Shown here in pieces: positions 36,956 to 49,100 of a stretch of 64,000 nucleotides of DNA; the stretch's first letter is position 1; each line of letters starts with the position of its first letter. The notes below the pieces were generated by a model that ran no database searches, had not been told where the DNA came from, and saw nothing but the letters and a program-made list of their open reading frames with translations. The translations under genes and the position numbers were made by a program. Origin of the DNA: Tolypeutes matacus (Eukaryota > Chordata > Mammalia > Cingulata > Chlamyphoridae); NCBI GenBank assembly GCA_026826555.1, contig JAKSZT010054458.1:1964425-2028424 (forward strand), in the 5' to 3' direction.

Positions 36956-38584
36956 AACTTTTGTTTTATTATTATTGATGGTTCCCTATATGGGTTCTAT
37001 AGTGTCCCATAAATAGGTTATGGCTGCAGTTGGTATTTTCTCAGAAATGCCACCCCACGATCCTGTGAGTGATAATAGAATGGCAACTTGTATACCTGCA
37101 GAGGATATAAAGAGTAGATTTTATTAGAGTATGACTCTTATGGCCCAAGATAGTAGAGAATATTAAGGCAAAATATGACACATGGCTTAATTCATTCAGG
37201 AAAAACCATCAAGGTGATGCATCTTCAATCACTTATGACCTGCGATCTATTGGAATTAGTTGGCATTGATATTTTGTCTTTAAAAACAAAGTCATCTGAA
37301 ATCTGAGTGACTTACTGTTTGGTGACAGATTTCCTTATCTCCTCCAGCCAGGAGTGAGTAATTCTTAGGATGAGTAATTTCTATCCTGTAGTGATGTTAT
37401 AGGAAAAAAATGTTTATTTTTGATTCGGGGCTCTCTGTTTTGATCAGTTCTGACCAAGGGACAGAGTTAAAAGTCTGTTACTAGGGAAAACTGTCATATT
37501 AGATTCAGAAAGTTTAATACTACTGCCCATTATAACCAAATGGATGTGCAACCAGACAAATTTAGTAGAATTTATTTAATGATTGACAGAAATTCTGAAT
37601 TAAAAAATAACTCTGTAAAGCTAGTATGTAAGTTTCCTAGTCCATGCATATAATGACACTAGAAATGATTCTCTTTTCTTCATTTTTGGGAGGAAATTTA
37701 GATGCCCATTAACATCTTCTTTGGGGTAAGTAAAAAAGAAGACAGGCAGGGATGACCACTATAATCATAACATTCCAAAACAGAGAAAATGCTCTCATGT
37801 TGGCTATTAATGCTGGGAACTGCAGACTGGATATTGCTTTGTCAAAATTGGCATTTTGGCATATTTTCTCTGCATTATCCTTAGAGAGTCTCTATCTTTT
37901 TCTTTGCCTTGAGTTGTAGTACCACATGTCCTTTCTGGCGCTGCAGCCAATACTCTTGCAAGGATAGTGGGTAGAAAAAACAGCTGCCTTAGTTTACAAA
38001 ATACCATGGATTTAACCACATTAAAATTTCTTATGTGGTTCTGATACAAAATTAATTCAGTTACATGTAAGTCACAAATACTATAACAGACTTGAGAAGA
38101 TATATTGTAAGTTGTATCCCTTTCCATTGTAGAAAATTTCTTCTTTGACCATGAGTGGCATCTCAATAGCTACAATAAACTGCCATATGCAGATTTCAAT
38201 TAGTTCCCAATTTTAACTGATGAGTATGAATTTTTTTATGTACTTGAGGAAAAAAAATCTTTTCTTTTTCTAACTTTCAACCCACACTACATCTCAGCAG
38301 GTACAACATTGTTTTGGTCTCTTTCCTTCTGTTGCAGCTGTAATCCATATTCTTAAGGTTAGGAACACAAAGCCTGCAATCAGCTCATTAGTTGATTTGG
38401 TCATTAGGCTCAAATTGTACATTCATTTTACCTGAATTACTTCGAGTGAAGTTCCAAAAAAACCTGCCTCAATATCTGCTGCCTTAAAGGTTATTGAATT
38501 CAATCATATTGAGATAATAGTTTTAAATTAACATTTATATTGAACTTTACAGATATGCAGTTCTTAAATAATTGAAACTGGTTA
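36956..38584. other. Nothing recognised
   Basis: AT-rich unique-looking sequence. The 119-codon minus frame (37807-38166) has no domain and is probably chance. Confidence 0.4.
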
Positions 38585-38942
38585 CTCAAATCACAGCAAG
38601 GCATCTTAACTAGATCTTGTTGCCTCCAGCCCTTCTCTTCTCTAACTCATCCATTATCTTGTCACTAAAGTTAAATCTCTAAGTCATAGATTGGGTCATG
38701 TTGCCTTCATGCTTGAAGATCTGTGATGACTAGTTTCAACCTGCAGAATGAAATTCAGATCTCTTTGCTTAGTGTTCAAGGCTATTTATAACCTCAAACC
38801 AACTTACCTTTCTAATCTCATCTGCTGCAGACACTTAGCTTCTCCAACCCTTACCATCCACACTCCGACCTTAACAAACAAGCCATAATTTTCTAATCAT
38901 GCACACATGCTCGTGTCTATATTCAAGATCACACTTTTCACT
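38585..38942 (+). repeat. L2 LINE fragment, left part
   Basis: Includes 'cctgcagaatgaaattcaga', 'tctctttgcttagtgttcaa', 'ggctatttataacctcaaac', 'caacttacctttctaatctc', the L2 order '...tccttagcctggcattcaaggcc...caacctacctttccagcctcatc...'. It continues at 39380 after a SINE insertion. Confidence 0.8.
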
Positions 38943-39379
38943 TTTTTTTTTTTTTTAAGATTTATTTATTTACTTTATCCATTTTAAACCCCCCCTTCCC
39001 CATTTGCTGTTTTGTGTCCATTCGCTGGACAATTCTCTGTGTCTGTTTCCTGTCATCTCTTCTCATCCTCCTCCTCCAGTCTTCACCAGGATTCGATCCT
39101 GAAGACCTCCGATGTAGGAGAGAGGTGTTCTGCCATCTGCGCCACCTCAGCTTCTGGCTTCTGGAGCTTTCGGAGCATCTCATCTTGTCTCTCTCCTGTT
39201 ACATCACCATCCTGCTGCATGGCTCTCGGGGCCCGACAGCTCAGCGGCACACAGAGCCTGGCAGCCCATGTGCCTTCTATATATATATTTTTTATTTTAC
39301 CGGGAGGTCCCGGGAATCGAACCCAGGTCCCTCCATATGGCAGACGGACGCCCAACCATTTGAGCCACATCCACCCCCG
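38943..39379 (-). repeat. tRNA-derived SINE, xenarthran type, best preserved copy
   Basis: Minus strand: GGGGGTGGATGTGGCTCAAA with box A TGGCTCAAATGG, then a CCATATGGAGG segment, box B GGTTCGATTCCC, an A/T-rich link, then '...tgctgtcgggcc...' and a second tRNA-like unit ('...gaagctgaggtggcgcagat...') with the box-B-like GATCGAATCC region. A perfect 10-bp duplication ACTTTTCACT flanks it (38933-38942 and 39380-39389). It retains the most CpGs of the copies, so it is likely the youngest. Frames at 39012-39425 on both strands belong to it. Confidence 0.9.
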
Positions 39380-39480
39380 ACTTTTCACTCTTTTTGAAAT
39401 GAACTTCCTCCCCTTCTTCATCTAGTTATATCTTACTCATCTCCTCTGACCTTCCTTTTCTCACCTCAGAAAGATTATTG
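39380..39480 (+). repeat. L2 LINE fragment, right part
   Basis: Continues the L2 from 38942: '...gaacttcctccccttcttca...', 'tcttactcatctcctctgac', '...ctcacctcagaaagatt...', the '...actcatccttcaggtctcagc...' region. Confidence 0.65.
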
Positions 39481-39899
39481 TCTTCTCCAATATTAAGCAA
39501 AATAAAGAGAAGGATGTTATTTAAGAGTCATAATGAAGTAAATTTTACCCCTTGTACTGATTGCTGGTTAAGCCATAGGGTCTATAATATTTCAGGGTAT
39601 TCTAGTTATTTTAAGTTGAAAAACTTTTGACAGATGGCTTGTGTGTAAAATCTGTGCTTTATTATTTATGCATATGGAACAAATAACATTATTCATGTCT
39701 GCTGGGCTATTGGTCCTGTGAACCAGTTAGTCTTACCCGTAAACCACAATGTCTACTGTTCAGAAAGAGGGAATTTTCACAGAATAGCAGGACACATTGC
39801 TAGGCTGTGTGGGCTGTCCTGTGGTTCCTTCCCAAAGGACCCCTGCTTAGCCCTGGTCTCACGGATCCATTCTAATATGCCAGTGTAGAGCAAATTAAA

Positions 39900-40540
39900 A
39901 CTGTGATATCTGCTATGGTAGAAGCAGCAGCAAGATACTATGGCATGGTTTTAGAGGGGGCAGGGAAGGCTTCTAGAAGGAAGGGCTGTTCACTTGAGTC
40001 TTGGAATAGGAGGCAATGTTAGGAGTGAGCCAGTGAAAATATTAGGCAACAGGAAGGAACAAGTTCCAGACAGATGAAGGAGTCCTTATGGAGACCTGGA
40101 AGTGAAAGACACCAGAGAAGCAAAAGTAATTCAGTAAAGCTGAGATATTGAGAATGTGTCCATGTGTGTGTGTGCACATGTGTGCATGTGTACATGTGTG
40201 TGGGATTTCCCATGGGGAGAGAACAGGAGAAAAGCAGAGTGCAAATGTACAGAGGAGGTTCAGTTCAGTAGTCAAATACTTTCTATAACATTAGCTTTTA
40301 AACATTAATGTTTTCCTTACATGGTTATTTTAGAGTTCAAACAAACCATTAAACCTTTAAAGTTGCCTACTATGTGCAAGGCATTGTACTGAATGTTGTG
40401 AGGAATAAAAAGAATCTTTAGATCTTATAATACTATAGAAGAGATAAAACCCGCATACAAATAACTGTAATACAAGATAGAAAGTGATAAGTGCCATATG
40501 AGAGTTAAAAATAAAATGCTTTGGGAGTTCAGAGAAGGGA
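39900..40540 (+). repeat. Ancient dispersed repeat fragments
   Basis: Two pieces: 39900-40110 with 'gcagggaaggcttctagaag' and 'agtccttatggagacctgga', and 40345-40540 with 'ttgcctactatgtgcaaggc', 'attgtactgaatgttgtgag' and '...agaaagtgataagtgccata...'. They match the group at 5655 and 29935. A TG tract lies between them. Confidence 0.5.
40158..40203. repeat. (TG)n-rich microsatellite
   Basis: TG repeats broken by CA and CATG units. The minus frames 40019-40275 are low-complexity Thr/His/Cys translations of it. Confidence 0.9.
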
Positions 40541-41949
40541 GAATTCACACATTTCTATGTGACTGACCTATTTTTATGAACACTATGATAATCTTAGCTT
40601 TGTGGCTCATCTCAACCATGGTATGTTAATTTTGCAACTACTTTGACCTTCTGTAGGGGACAGTCTTTATAAAAACATCCTATTTATAATACCAAGTTGG
40701 TACAAAGCATGAGTGCCTGCAGGCTGACTGATGGATGAAACCATGCCAGGAGTTTCAGTGGGTCTAAGCTCCAGCTAGGTGAATGGAGGTAAGAGACATG
40801 GAGACTGAATACTAATCAAATGCAGGAAATGAACCAGTAAAGTCTGAGCCAGTGTGAAGGTTTAATTGTTGGGAATGGGCAAAAGGGAAAATTAGATGAA
40901 AACTGGAAAATATTATTAATGTACAAATACTAGGTTTTTATTCTGCCCATGGAAAGTTTGAGGCACCTTTTCTGTCACCATAAGACACCTTCTAAGCACC
41001 CCCACTCAATGGACAGTCCCAAACCTGGAGGGCCTCTTCACTATCAACAGACAAGTGGGCACAGCCGGCAGTGGTCAGTCCCTGCTTCCCCAGGGGCCTC
41101 CATGCTCTGCTCCAACAGTCAGTGAGCCCATTTTTGCCAGGCCTGTTGAGTGGGTGTTGCAGTTCATCAGAGGAGATTGGAATTAGTTCTTTGTGCTTAT
41201 TGAGCTGTGCTTATTTCTTCTAAACCCTGCTGAGCTTGCCTGTCCTCTAAGACTGGACTTGATATCCTTCCAGAACAGTATAGTGCTATACTGTTAGGAA
41301 AAATAATTAGTACTTTTTATCCCCTTGAAAAAATAGTGGTCAGAACCAACATCTTCTACTTACACCTGACCCCTCAAGAAAATTTAAAAGGCAAATGTAG
41401 CAAATGCAACATTGTGTAAGAACTGTAGACTTAGAGTTGGAATCCCCATTCAGCTGCTTTTGTGAGTAGGACAGATCAGAAAACCTCTTTGAGGCTCCAT
41501 GAAATCATCTGCAAATGGATTGTTGTGAATTAAATGTGGAATATAAACAGAAGTCTTAAAATACTGTATAAGGTAAGTTATATTTACTGAAGGTCAGAAG
41601 TTCCTCGGTATTGAGAAATGCTTTTGCATTTTCCCCTAATCTTACGCATATGGACATTTCTTATAGTTATTCAATCTGTAGATCAAAATAAAGGCTCCAT
41701 TTGTCATGCAGACAGACACTGTTAGAGAGTGAAGATGCTATGATTTTCTTATCTTTTCAATACTATATACATGCAAGTTCAGTAAAGAAGTGGTCATTTT
41801 ATTAAATTCACTCGGCTGAAGTTGAACTGTATATTCCTTTTCTAAATAGTATGTTATTCCATCATATTAATTTTAATACATTTCATGTAGATCAGGAACA
41901 TTTAAGTGAACGAACATTTCAGGAAAAAAAAGAAAGGACAGGATAGTAA
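40541..41949. other. Nothing recognised
   Basis: Unique-looking. 40930-41160 is more GC-rich than its surroundings but has no CpG cluster or gene signature. Confidence 0.4.
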
Positions 41950-42235
41950 TTACAACCAACCTTCCCTTGTGCTGACAGCAGCCAACTCATTTATTAAGTC
42001 AATGCAGTCAAGGAACACAGCAACATCACACTTGATTGAAATCTTGGCCAAGTCTGACAGATGTTGTCTACTCATTGTCAATCTCAAGTATGTTTTAATG
42101 AGTTTCAAGTGGCTGGAGCTCCCCTCTGCAGATGCCACTGTTGCAGAGATTGCAAACAGATTCTTTGGGGCAATGGATTTTATATTTAATAAGTGGTGCA
42201 TGGTAGGTAACGGGCAGAAATCATTGCTGCAAATG
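41950..42235 (-). pseudogene. hAT transposase C-terminal relic
   Basis: The minus strand has an 83-codon open stretch (41950-42201) with the segment LKLIKTYLRLTMSRQHLSDL preceded by ATVASAEGSSS. hAT transposases, and host genes derived from them (ZBED, ZMYM and GTF2IRD2 groups), end in a dimerisation region with the order ...TVASAERSFSxLKLIKxYLRSTMxxxRLxxLAxxSI..., and here that order is kept with changes in the ERSFS part. A later DxIxxF-like segment (DCIDLINE) also fits the family end. No upstream catalytic domain was recognised, so this is a 5'-truncated relic, not a gene. The plus frame at 41906-42250 is its shadow. Whether it is a transposon remnant or a fragment of a retrocopied host gene is open. 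Confidence 0.65.
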
Positions 42236-44400
42236 CAATCACAACTCTAGAAACGCTGGCTCTCAGTGTGTAGTTGATGAGCCTCCTTCAAATCAGTTAA
42301 ATTCAGAATAGTGCCCCAAAGCTAGTCGGTGTGTATAAGATCCCTGATCTTAAAAGTTGATAAGACCATTTCAAAAACCTCAATCTCTTTGGAGATTTAA
42401 GAAGATTCCCACTTTAGGAGACTCACCGAAGTCTTAGAAACATTCTTTAAATTGCTTTGGTATTTTTTGTCATTGTTCCTCAATGAAGTTGCAGACTAAA
42501 GGTGAAAGAAGGGTGCTGGGGGAGGTGGCTTACAAAGTAATTCCTATTTACCTGGATGCATTTTAAGGAGGTTCAGTATAAGGTTTTAGATGCTCTTTTT
42601 TTAAAAAAAATAGTTTGCTGAGAAATCGTTTGATATTTCTAGTGGTTTATATATCTGCTTTTTTTCACTTTAAAAAACATTACTGGTGTAGAGAAAAACC
42701 ATGAGGATAATATTTCCTTTGGTCAATCTCGATCTCAAACAAAATGGTTTATTTATTTTGTATACTATGCCATAAAAATGAATGTTGCTTAGCTGCTGTG
42801 GTGTATTAGTTTTTATCCACACCAGGGTAGATCTACTTCCTATTACTAGTCTATCTCTCCAGTTTAAATGCCATAGTTCATTCCTTTCTTTCTTTTTTAT
42901 GTCAGATATACACATTTTAAAGGTTTAAAATATCTTTACACAGATACCCGAGTTGAACAACAATTCCTTAGAAATATCTTTAGTCTTATGATATAGAAAT
43001 TGTTTAAGAGCAGAGACATTTTTAAGAAAGGGGATAAACCTCAATATAAATCAGATGAAATGTGTTGAAGTAATAATTTCATTTACCCAACACATTGTCT
43101 AAAGTAAATGAAACTTGCAAATACGAAAGGAGTGCTTTGTCAGACTGTTGATATTTACAACTTTTCTGCTTCATGCTTGATTTAAAACTCAGAGCCTGTC
43201 TGAAATCCAGATGGCAAGTAAGGACATTTATGATACATTAATATTTAGGTACCAGGAAGAAGAAAAAGATTTACTTGCTCCTGAAGAGGTGTGGGGTAGA
43301 GTAGAACACTGCTTCGTGGAATGTGTAGTGGGGTGTGATGATGGTAATTTCTGTGATAAGACATTTAAAAGAAATTATTTATTACTATTATTTATTACTA
43401 TAGGTGTCTATAGCTCCATGTCCTGCAAATCTGCAGAGCCTGGCTGCTGCATACAGCAATTAGTTTGTGCCAGAGAGAAAATGAGTAGAGAGAAATCTCT
43501 GGGCTGAAATGTGGTGTGTGACAAACACAGGAGAATCTAGAAGTGCTGCTTATTAGTTAGAAACTGGTTATGGGCTAGCCCCAGGACAGGTGAGGAGTAA
43601 CTTTAGATTATTCATTCTCATCTTTCTGTGGGCAGCCCTGCCCTTCTCAGGCATGGCATGCTCTCTGGGGAGTTGGTAAATGGCACTGTTAAAAGTATAC
43701 CACATTGAACGGGAACACCAACTGAGAAAAAGGAATTCTATGTGGCTTGGAAAGGCAACCGATAAGGTGGGCATGGAGGCTGGGAGGGGGTCTTTCTTGC
43801 CCTCCAAGAGAAGGGCAGTAGATGAGAGCTCATTCATTGTAGGCTGACAATCAGTGTGTAGATGGTGGATTGATTGGAGGTGTGTAAATAGACCACAGAG
43901 TCTTTTAATCTAGGAGAGCATATTTGTGTGGGCTCATTCGAATGTAAAGCTGAAAGGTGACTTAGATCAGCTGCAATATTTAAAGTTATTGTTTACCAAA
44001 GCAGCATTCAAGTGTTGTTGCCATTCTTATACATTGTGGGCAAGATACACGGGCTGAAGATTTCAACCTCTGAGAAAGTGCAGCTTTGAAGCTGTAAAAA
44101 GCCACTAACTGCCTTAGCTGATTACATAGCAGGCTCTTTAGACCGCCAGTCTCTCGGCAATCATCCCTGCTTCACGTTTTCCTGTTTAGTTTTGCTGAAG
44201 CTCTACCACGGATTTTAACCTGGTAGAAAAAATAAACATGAAAGCATTTGTTTAAGAAGACTCTGGAACCTTTCTGATACACTATGTGAGCTGAGAAACA
44301 CCGGTGTGGCAGTTTATTGTATGCCACCAGCTGTAAGCACTTCAGCTGGAGAGCACTTTATATTCTCCTTCTTTAAGGCAGTAATTGGTAAGTATATTTT
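42236..44400. other. Unique-looking sequence; possible conserved block
   Basis: No gene supported. From about 43900 onward the sequence lacks repeat signatures and has mixed composition, making 43900-44660 a candidate conserved non-coding region around the hairpin at 44401. The 98-codon plus frame at 43211-43507 has no domain. Confidence 0.4.
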
Positions 44401-44492
44401 CTGCCTGTAATCAATAGCTTTTACATTCAAAGTAATATTTCTTTTTGTTTAGAAATATTACATTGGATATAAAAGCTACTGATTGCAGGGAG
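44401..44492. ncRNA. Long near-perfect hairpin; miRNA-precursor-like or palindromic MITE
   Basis: Left arm 44405-44441 and right arm 44452-44488 are reverse complements at 32 of 37 positions, around a 10-base loop (44442-44451, TTTTTGTTTA). The 10 pairs next to the loop are perfect (GTAATATTTC / GAAATATTAC). As a plus-strand RNA, two of the five differences become G-U wobbles (T44408 with G44485, T44427 with G44466), leaving three mismatches. The stem extends by a few pairs to 44401/44492. Size, loop and scattered mismatches fit a microRNA precursor, but an old palindromic MITE is equally possible. Transcription is not shown. I do not recognise a known miRNA seed. Confidence 0.4.
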
Positions 44493-45678
44493 CAAATGTT
44501 TTTTCCACATGCCGCTCCACGTGGCTGAGTAATACCGAAAATCTACAGTTACCAATGTGACAAGTGCTTCAGTCATTAATTGGTTCTCCAATATTTTAGA
44601 AGCAAGCAAGATAGGACATTTCTTTATCCAAACCTCCACTGAAACCATAACTTGGATATAAAAATAATGTCATGGATGTGATATAAACCAGAAAATATTT
44701 GTTTTCTAGAAGTGGTAATGAGTTTTTACACATATGTCCATATATATATGCATATACAGATCCACATTTTCTTCCCTGTACTTTTCATGACTGATATAAA
44801 TTGAACTTTCTTCTTATATCTCTATCTATCTCTATCGCTATCCATCTCTATCTATCCACATCTATATCAATATTTATCATCTATATCTAAATATCTTTTT
44901 CTGTATCTGCCCACTATCTCACCTTTTCTCACATACAACACACACACACACACATATATATATTTATGCTATTTAAACTCTTTCACCAGGTCTAACACAT
45001 GACTAAGGGAAAGCATTTCCAAAGTAGCTAATACTGATTAGTAATATGGCCTCTGAGCTGAGTTCAAGTTTATTCTCTGTGAAAGCAAACACTCTTACGT
45101 TATAGCATTAACTTTTTTTTTTTTTTTTTTTTCTTTTTTTAGCTTCGTAGCACTGGCCAGTGTGTACAGTTATGCAGGGGTATCTGGCTGAGTTGGTAAG
45201 TGAAAAGCAGTCCACCCTCAGCTCTCCCAACTCAAGGTGACTTCCAACCTTGCAGAAGGGAACACTGTTGTTTTTTAATTCTATATGAAGATGCCAGATG
45301 CTATCTAAGCCATAATGGAGAAGGGTTTTCTCAAACAGGATATCCTTTTTCTAATTCAGACAGAATGTTGTATGAGCTAAAAGTCATCTTGCTGGCAACA
45401 TGACCTATGAATCTAGTGAAAAATTAAGCACTCTAGCATTGTTAAAATTCATAGAAAAATGGTGATCTGTGTGTGATCAAGAGTCAGACAAAATGGATGA
45501 TTTTCAAATTGAAAAAAGAGTGCAAGAATATGAAACTTTGTAGAATGTAGTTCAACTAATAAGAGATGGAATTCAGACATCACCAAGGAGAAATAAGAAT
45601 ACCAGCAACTCTGAATTATAAATTAAAAACATAATGTCTTCAATCTTACATCATAGACTTCATCATGATATTGGTGGT
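44493..45678. other. Unique-looking sequence with simple repeats
   Basis: Holds TATC-type tetranucleotides (about 44815-44890), an AC/TA tract (44936-44965) and a poly-T run (45112-45132). No gene supported. Confidence 0.5.
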
Positions 45679-46161
45679 TGTGGTGGTTTGAAGCTATATA
45701 CAATCCATAAAAAATGTTGGGAAATTTAACTCATTCTTGTGGGTGTGAACACTTGTAAGTAGGACCTTTTGCTAAGGCTACTTTAGTTCCTTTATGACCC
45801 ACCTCAGTCAGAATGGGCCTTCAGCCTATTACTGGGGTCCTTTATAAGATAATGAAATTCAGACAAAAAAAAAAAAAAAAAAAAAAGAAAAGAAAGAAAG
45901 CCACAGGAAGCCAGAAGCTGAAATGGAGCCTGGAAAAGGAAGGAAGAGACCAGGAGATACAGCCATGTGCCTTGCCATGTGACAGAGGAACCAAGGATCA
46001 CCAGTCCAGAAGGCCACAGTCTTTCATGGAGAAAGCATCACCTTGATGATGCCTTGATTTGACATTTCCCCCCACCTCAAAACCATGAGCAAATAAACTC
46101 CCATTGTTTAAGCTAACCCATTTTATAGTATTTGCTTTAAGCAACCTAGGGAACTAAAATA
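45679..46161 (+). repeat. Solo LTR, MaLR/ERVL-like subfamily B
   Basis: Starts TGTGGTGGTTTGAAGCTATA and includes 'ttcttgtgggtgtgaacac', '...ctattactggggtcctttat...', then a poly-A expansion (about 45866-45886) in the purine-rich zone, '...gatgccttgatttgacattt...', an AATAAA in 'gagcaaataaact', and ends 'gggaactaaaata'. It resembles 20266-20749. No clean target duplication (GTGGT before, GTTCT after). Confidence 0.75.
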
Positions 46162-49100
46162 GTTCTTAATAAATAATAAAATACATCATTATAGAAATTT
46201 GTTTCTTAAACACAAATATGTAGGAGTCAGTAAGATTAGAATGGGGACTGCCCCCCACCCTTGACCCTTCCTTACAAATAGGTCAAAGCTAGGCCAGCAA
46301 TACGTTTTTATAAAAGGACTCTATGCCAACAATATTTTAATCTCTGGCCTTCATTCTGAATATGCAAAACAGTGCAGAAAGCTTAAACAGATAGTAATTT
46401 CAATTTTTTCTTACTGATCTGGAAAATTGCCTCAGTCTTGTACTTTGCTTTACATATAGAGTGCTGAACTAAAGAAGGTCTTCATAAACTGCTAATAGTT
46501 TATTAATGATAGCTGGTCATTTTGAAAATTTCCCCATAAATAGAATCTTCATTTTTGGGCCCAGAGTCTCAGAGGCAGGTTCAGTGCAGTCATTAGGGAC
46601 CAAACAAGAAGAGACATCAAATCACTTCTCACCACGAATGCAGGTTCCTCTAGAAAGAGGCTACAGAGGAGAAAAGACAGCTCGCTGAATTTCTTTGGCA
46701 CACGAAGAGAAGAATTCATCCTCCAAAAGGGACCACCTGCTTCTCTTTATAGGTGCTAAGAAATACCAAAATTAAAAGCACAATAAATACTCTAAATTGG
46801 GGAGGGAAAAGAATAGTAATGAATTTTCAGAATAGACAAGCAGACTGCATTGGTTGCTATTAAAAATACACATTCAGAGACACAGAAACATTCATCCCAA
46901 TTGTACAGGGATGCTATAACTCTCTAGGGGAATGCTTTTAACTTGTAATGAGGCATTGCTAATAATACTCCTTTTCTGTGTATGTGTCTATGGATTGGTG
47001 GGTTCACTCATCAAAGTAGGCACTGCTTTTTGCTGCTTATGTGTGTGCATTTGTGTATTGGGGGTAATTTCATTTCTTTCATAGTGTTTCTTTCCCAAAT
47101 AAGAGGACATACCACATAAGGATAGTTGCTCATTTCATGAAAGGGTCTTTTATACAGTATTAAATCAGGAGTCTATTATTTTGGGTACAGACTCATATTT
47201 CAGGACAAGACCAGTAGGTACCTGTCCTTTTCTTGTCAGAAACATCCTATAGGGAACTTCAAATAGTAATTCCCTCAAGTCATAGTACCAGAGAGCAAGT
47301 ATCTTATTCACAGCAGTGAGGCTTTTTTTTTTTTTCCTTCAAGAATGCGCTCTGAGCTATAAGATTTAACTGTAAATCTTAGCTCTCCTAGCGCTCAGGA
47401 ATAGTGCTCAAGGAGGTTTGTTGATACTGAGTTGGGAGTGCTAAGTAGAAAGTTGCATGTTAAATTTTCAAATGTTGTACTTTAAATAGATTTGTTTTAA
47501 ATAGCTTAAGATACATACTTATTCGTGGAACCAAGTTTAAATGCACATATATAATGTTATCAATTCTTCTCTTCCAACATAAAAATCCTAAAACCATTAT
47601 TTGGGCTACCAGACTAAAGAGAAAAACAATAAGCAAATTGACTTATGGACTGGTTGAATCCACCACAATTTATAATTGCTTGTGCAGGCATAATCTTAGG
47701 GACATAGCAGTCACAGCAAACTTTATATCTGCCAATCTCATCATAAATAATACCATACATACACATATGTATACATGGACACATGCACATGCACATACTC
47801 ATGGTATGTTCTTCCTTTCTGGAAATTTCAAGAGTTGTACTTCTTAACCTAAGCCAAAAAGGCAATTGTTATTAATCAGAGTATGCAAAAAGCATAGTTT
47901 TTGCAAACACTTTCGAGATTTATTTAATCCACATGGCAAGTTTGAGGTAAGAGTAGAGCAGGATACTTTAAAAACAAATGGCACTTTTAATTTAGATGTA
48001 TATATTCCTCCTAATACTTTTAAACCTGAAATCTTAAATTTCAACATACTACTCTGATAATCTGGATTGTCTCACTCTAGGATCTAAGAAATCAGGCTAA
48101 CTCCACGTGCATGGACTGACTCATAAAGTTTCGTTTAAAATGACCCTTATCTAAAGCCAGCAACCTGCTTTACATCTGAATATATGTAGTCAACTTACAT
48201 ATACTGATATTAGAGATGAAAATTAATGGTTTCTTTAAGCACAGTTGAGAGACCATTCCATCTAAAGTGCTGAAAACGCTGGTTTAATGTATGAAAATGA
48301 AGCAGCCAAAGAAAGAATTTTTATATGTTCTAGGCTTCATCCTGCAGTCTTTCATAAAAAAGGTGAGATGACAGACAGCAGATAGATTTATCTTTTTACT
48401 TAGCTGCAAAACCACAAATCAGTTTCATATAAACATATCTGTCAGCCAAATATAACTTGACAGTCATATTATAAGATTCATCAAGTCAAGGAAAGTGATT
48501 ATGTCTGATGACATGAAATAATGTAAAAGTAGAATATATCACATGATTTCAATATATTAGGCAAGAGAGTCCATTAAATATATATTTTTCATGATTTCAG
48601 AATTTTCATAGAAAATCAGCCCCAATGGTTTCAGTATTCATTTACTTTTCAGAATGGTAAATAATTCTTTTACCTTTGAAATTTTTACCCTGACTAAACT
48701 CAAAGCATTACTGAAACAGTTTCCAGGTTGCAAACAATACTAAATATTTTCTTTTAGAAGTATCAGAGGTCAGTGTCAGGCTTTAAAAATATTTTTCTTT
48801 TACTACTTATACACTGAAAATGCATGTAGGATTAAAGTAATTAAATTTCTCATAAGAGAGGAGACAATACATGATGTGCATAAAGGATTTGGTCATTTGT
48901 TGTTCCAGTCATGTTTTATTTCTCTGTAATATTTGGAGGCAGACCCAAACCAACTCAAGAAGAGTGAGGGAGAGAGATTCTGTACATTACAGCAAGGCTC
49001 TCAGGCTGCACTTAATTCTGGTATAATGACATCTGACCAACATCCTTAGATGAAATTTTCAATAAATGCTGGCAACTAACACAATTCATTATGGTTTCTC

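Noticed and set aside
38943..39379. Functional tRNA genes at the SINE heads
   Set aside because: The tRNA-like parts sit in full SINE contexts with tails and target duplications, and they do not form clean full cloverleaf genes by eye.
39012..39425. Overlapping 112-137-codon frames on both strands
   Set aside because: They run through a SINE.
41906..42250. 114-codon plus-strand open frame
   Set aside because: It is the reverse-strand shadow of the hAT transposase relic.
43211..43507. 98-codon plus-strand open frame
   Set aside because: Cys-rich but with no family motif and no conserved spacing. Treated as chance.
45112..45132. Poly-T run as evidence for an antisense processed pseudogene
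   Set aside because: No gene-like sequence was recognised to the right of the run.
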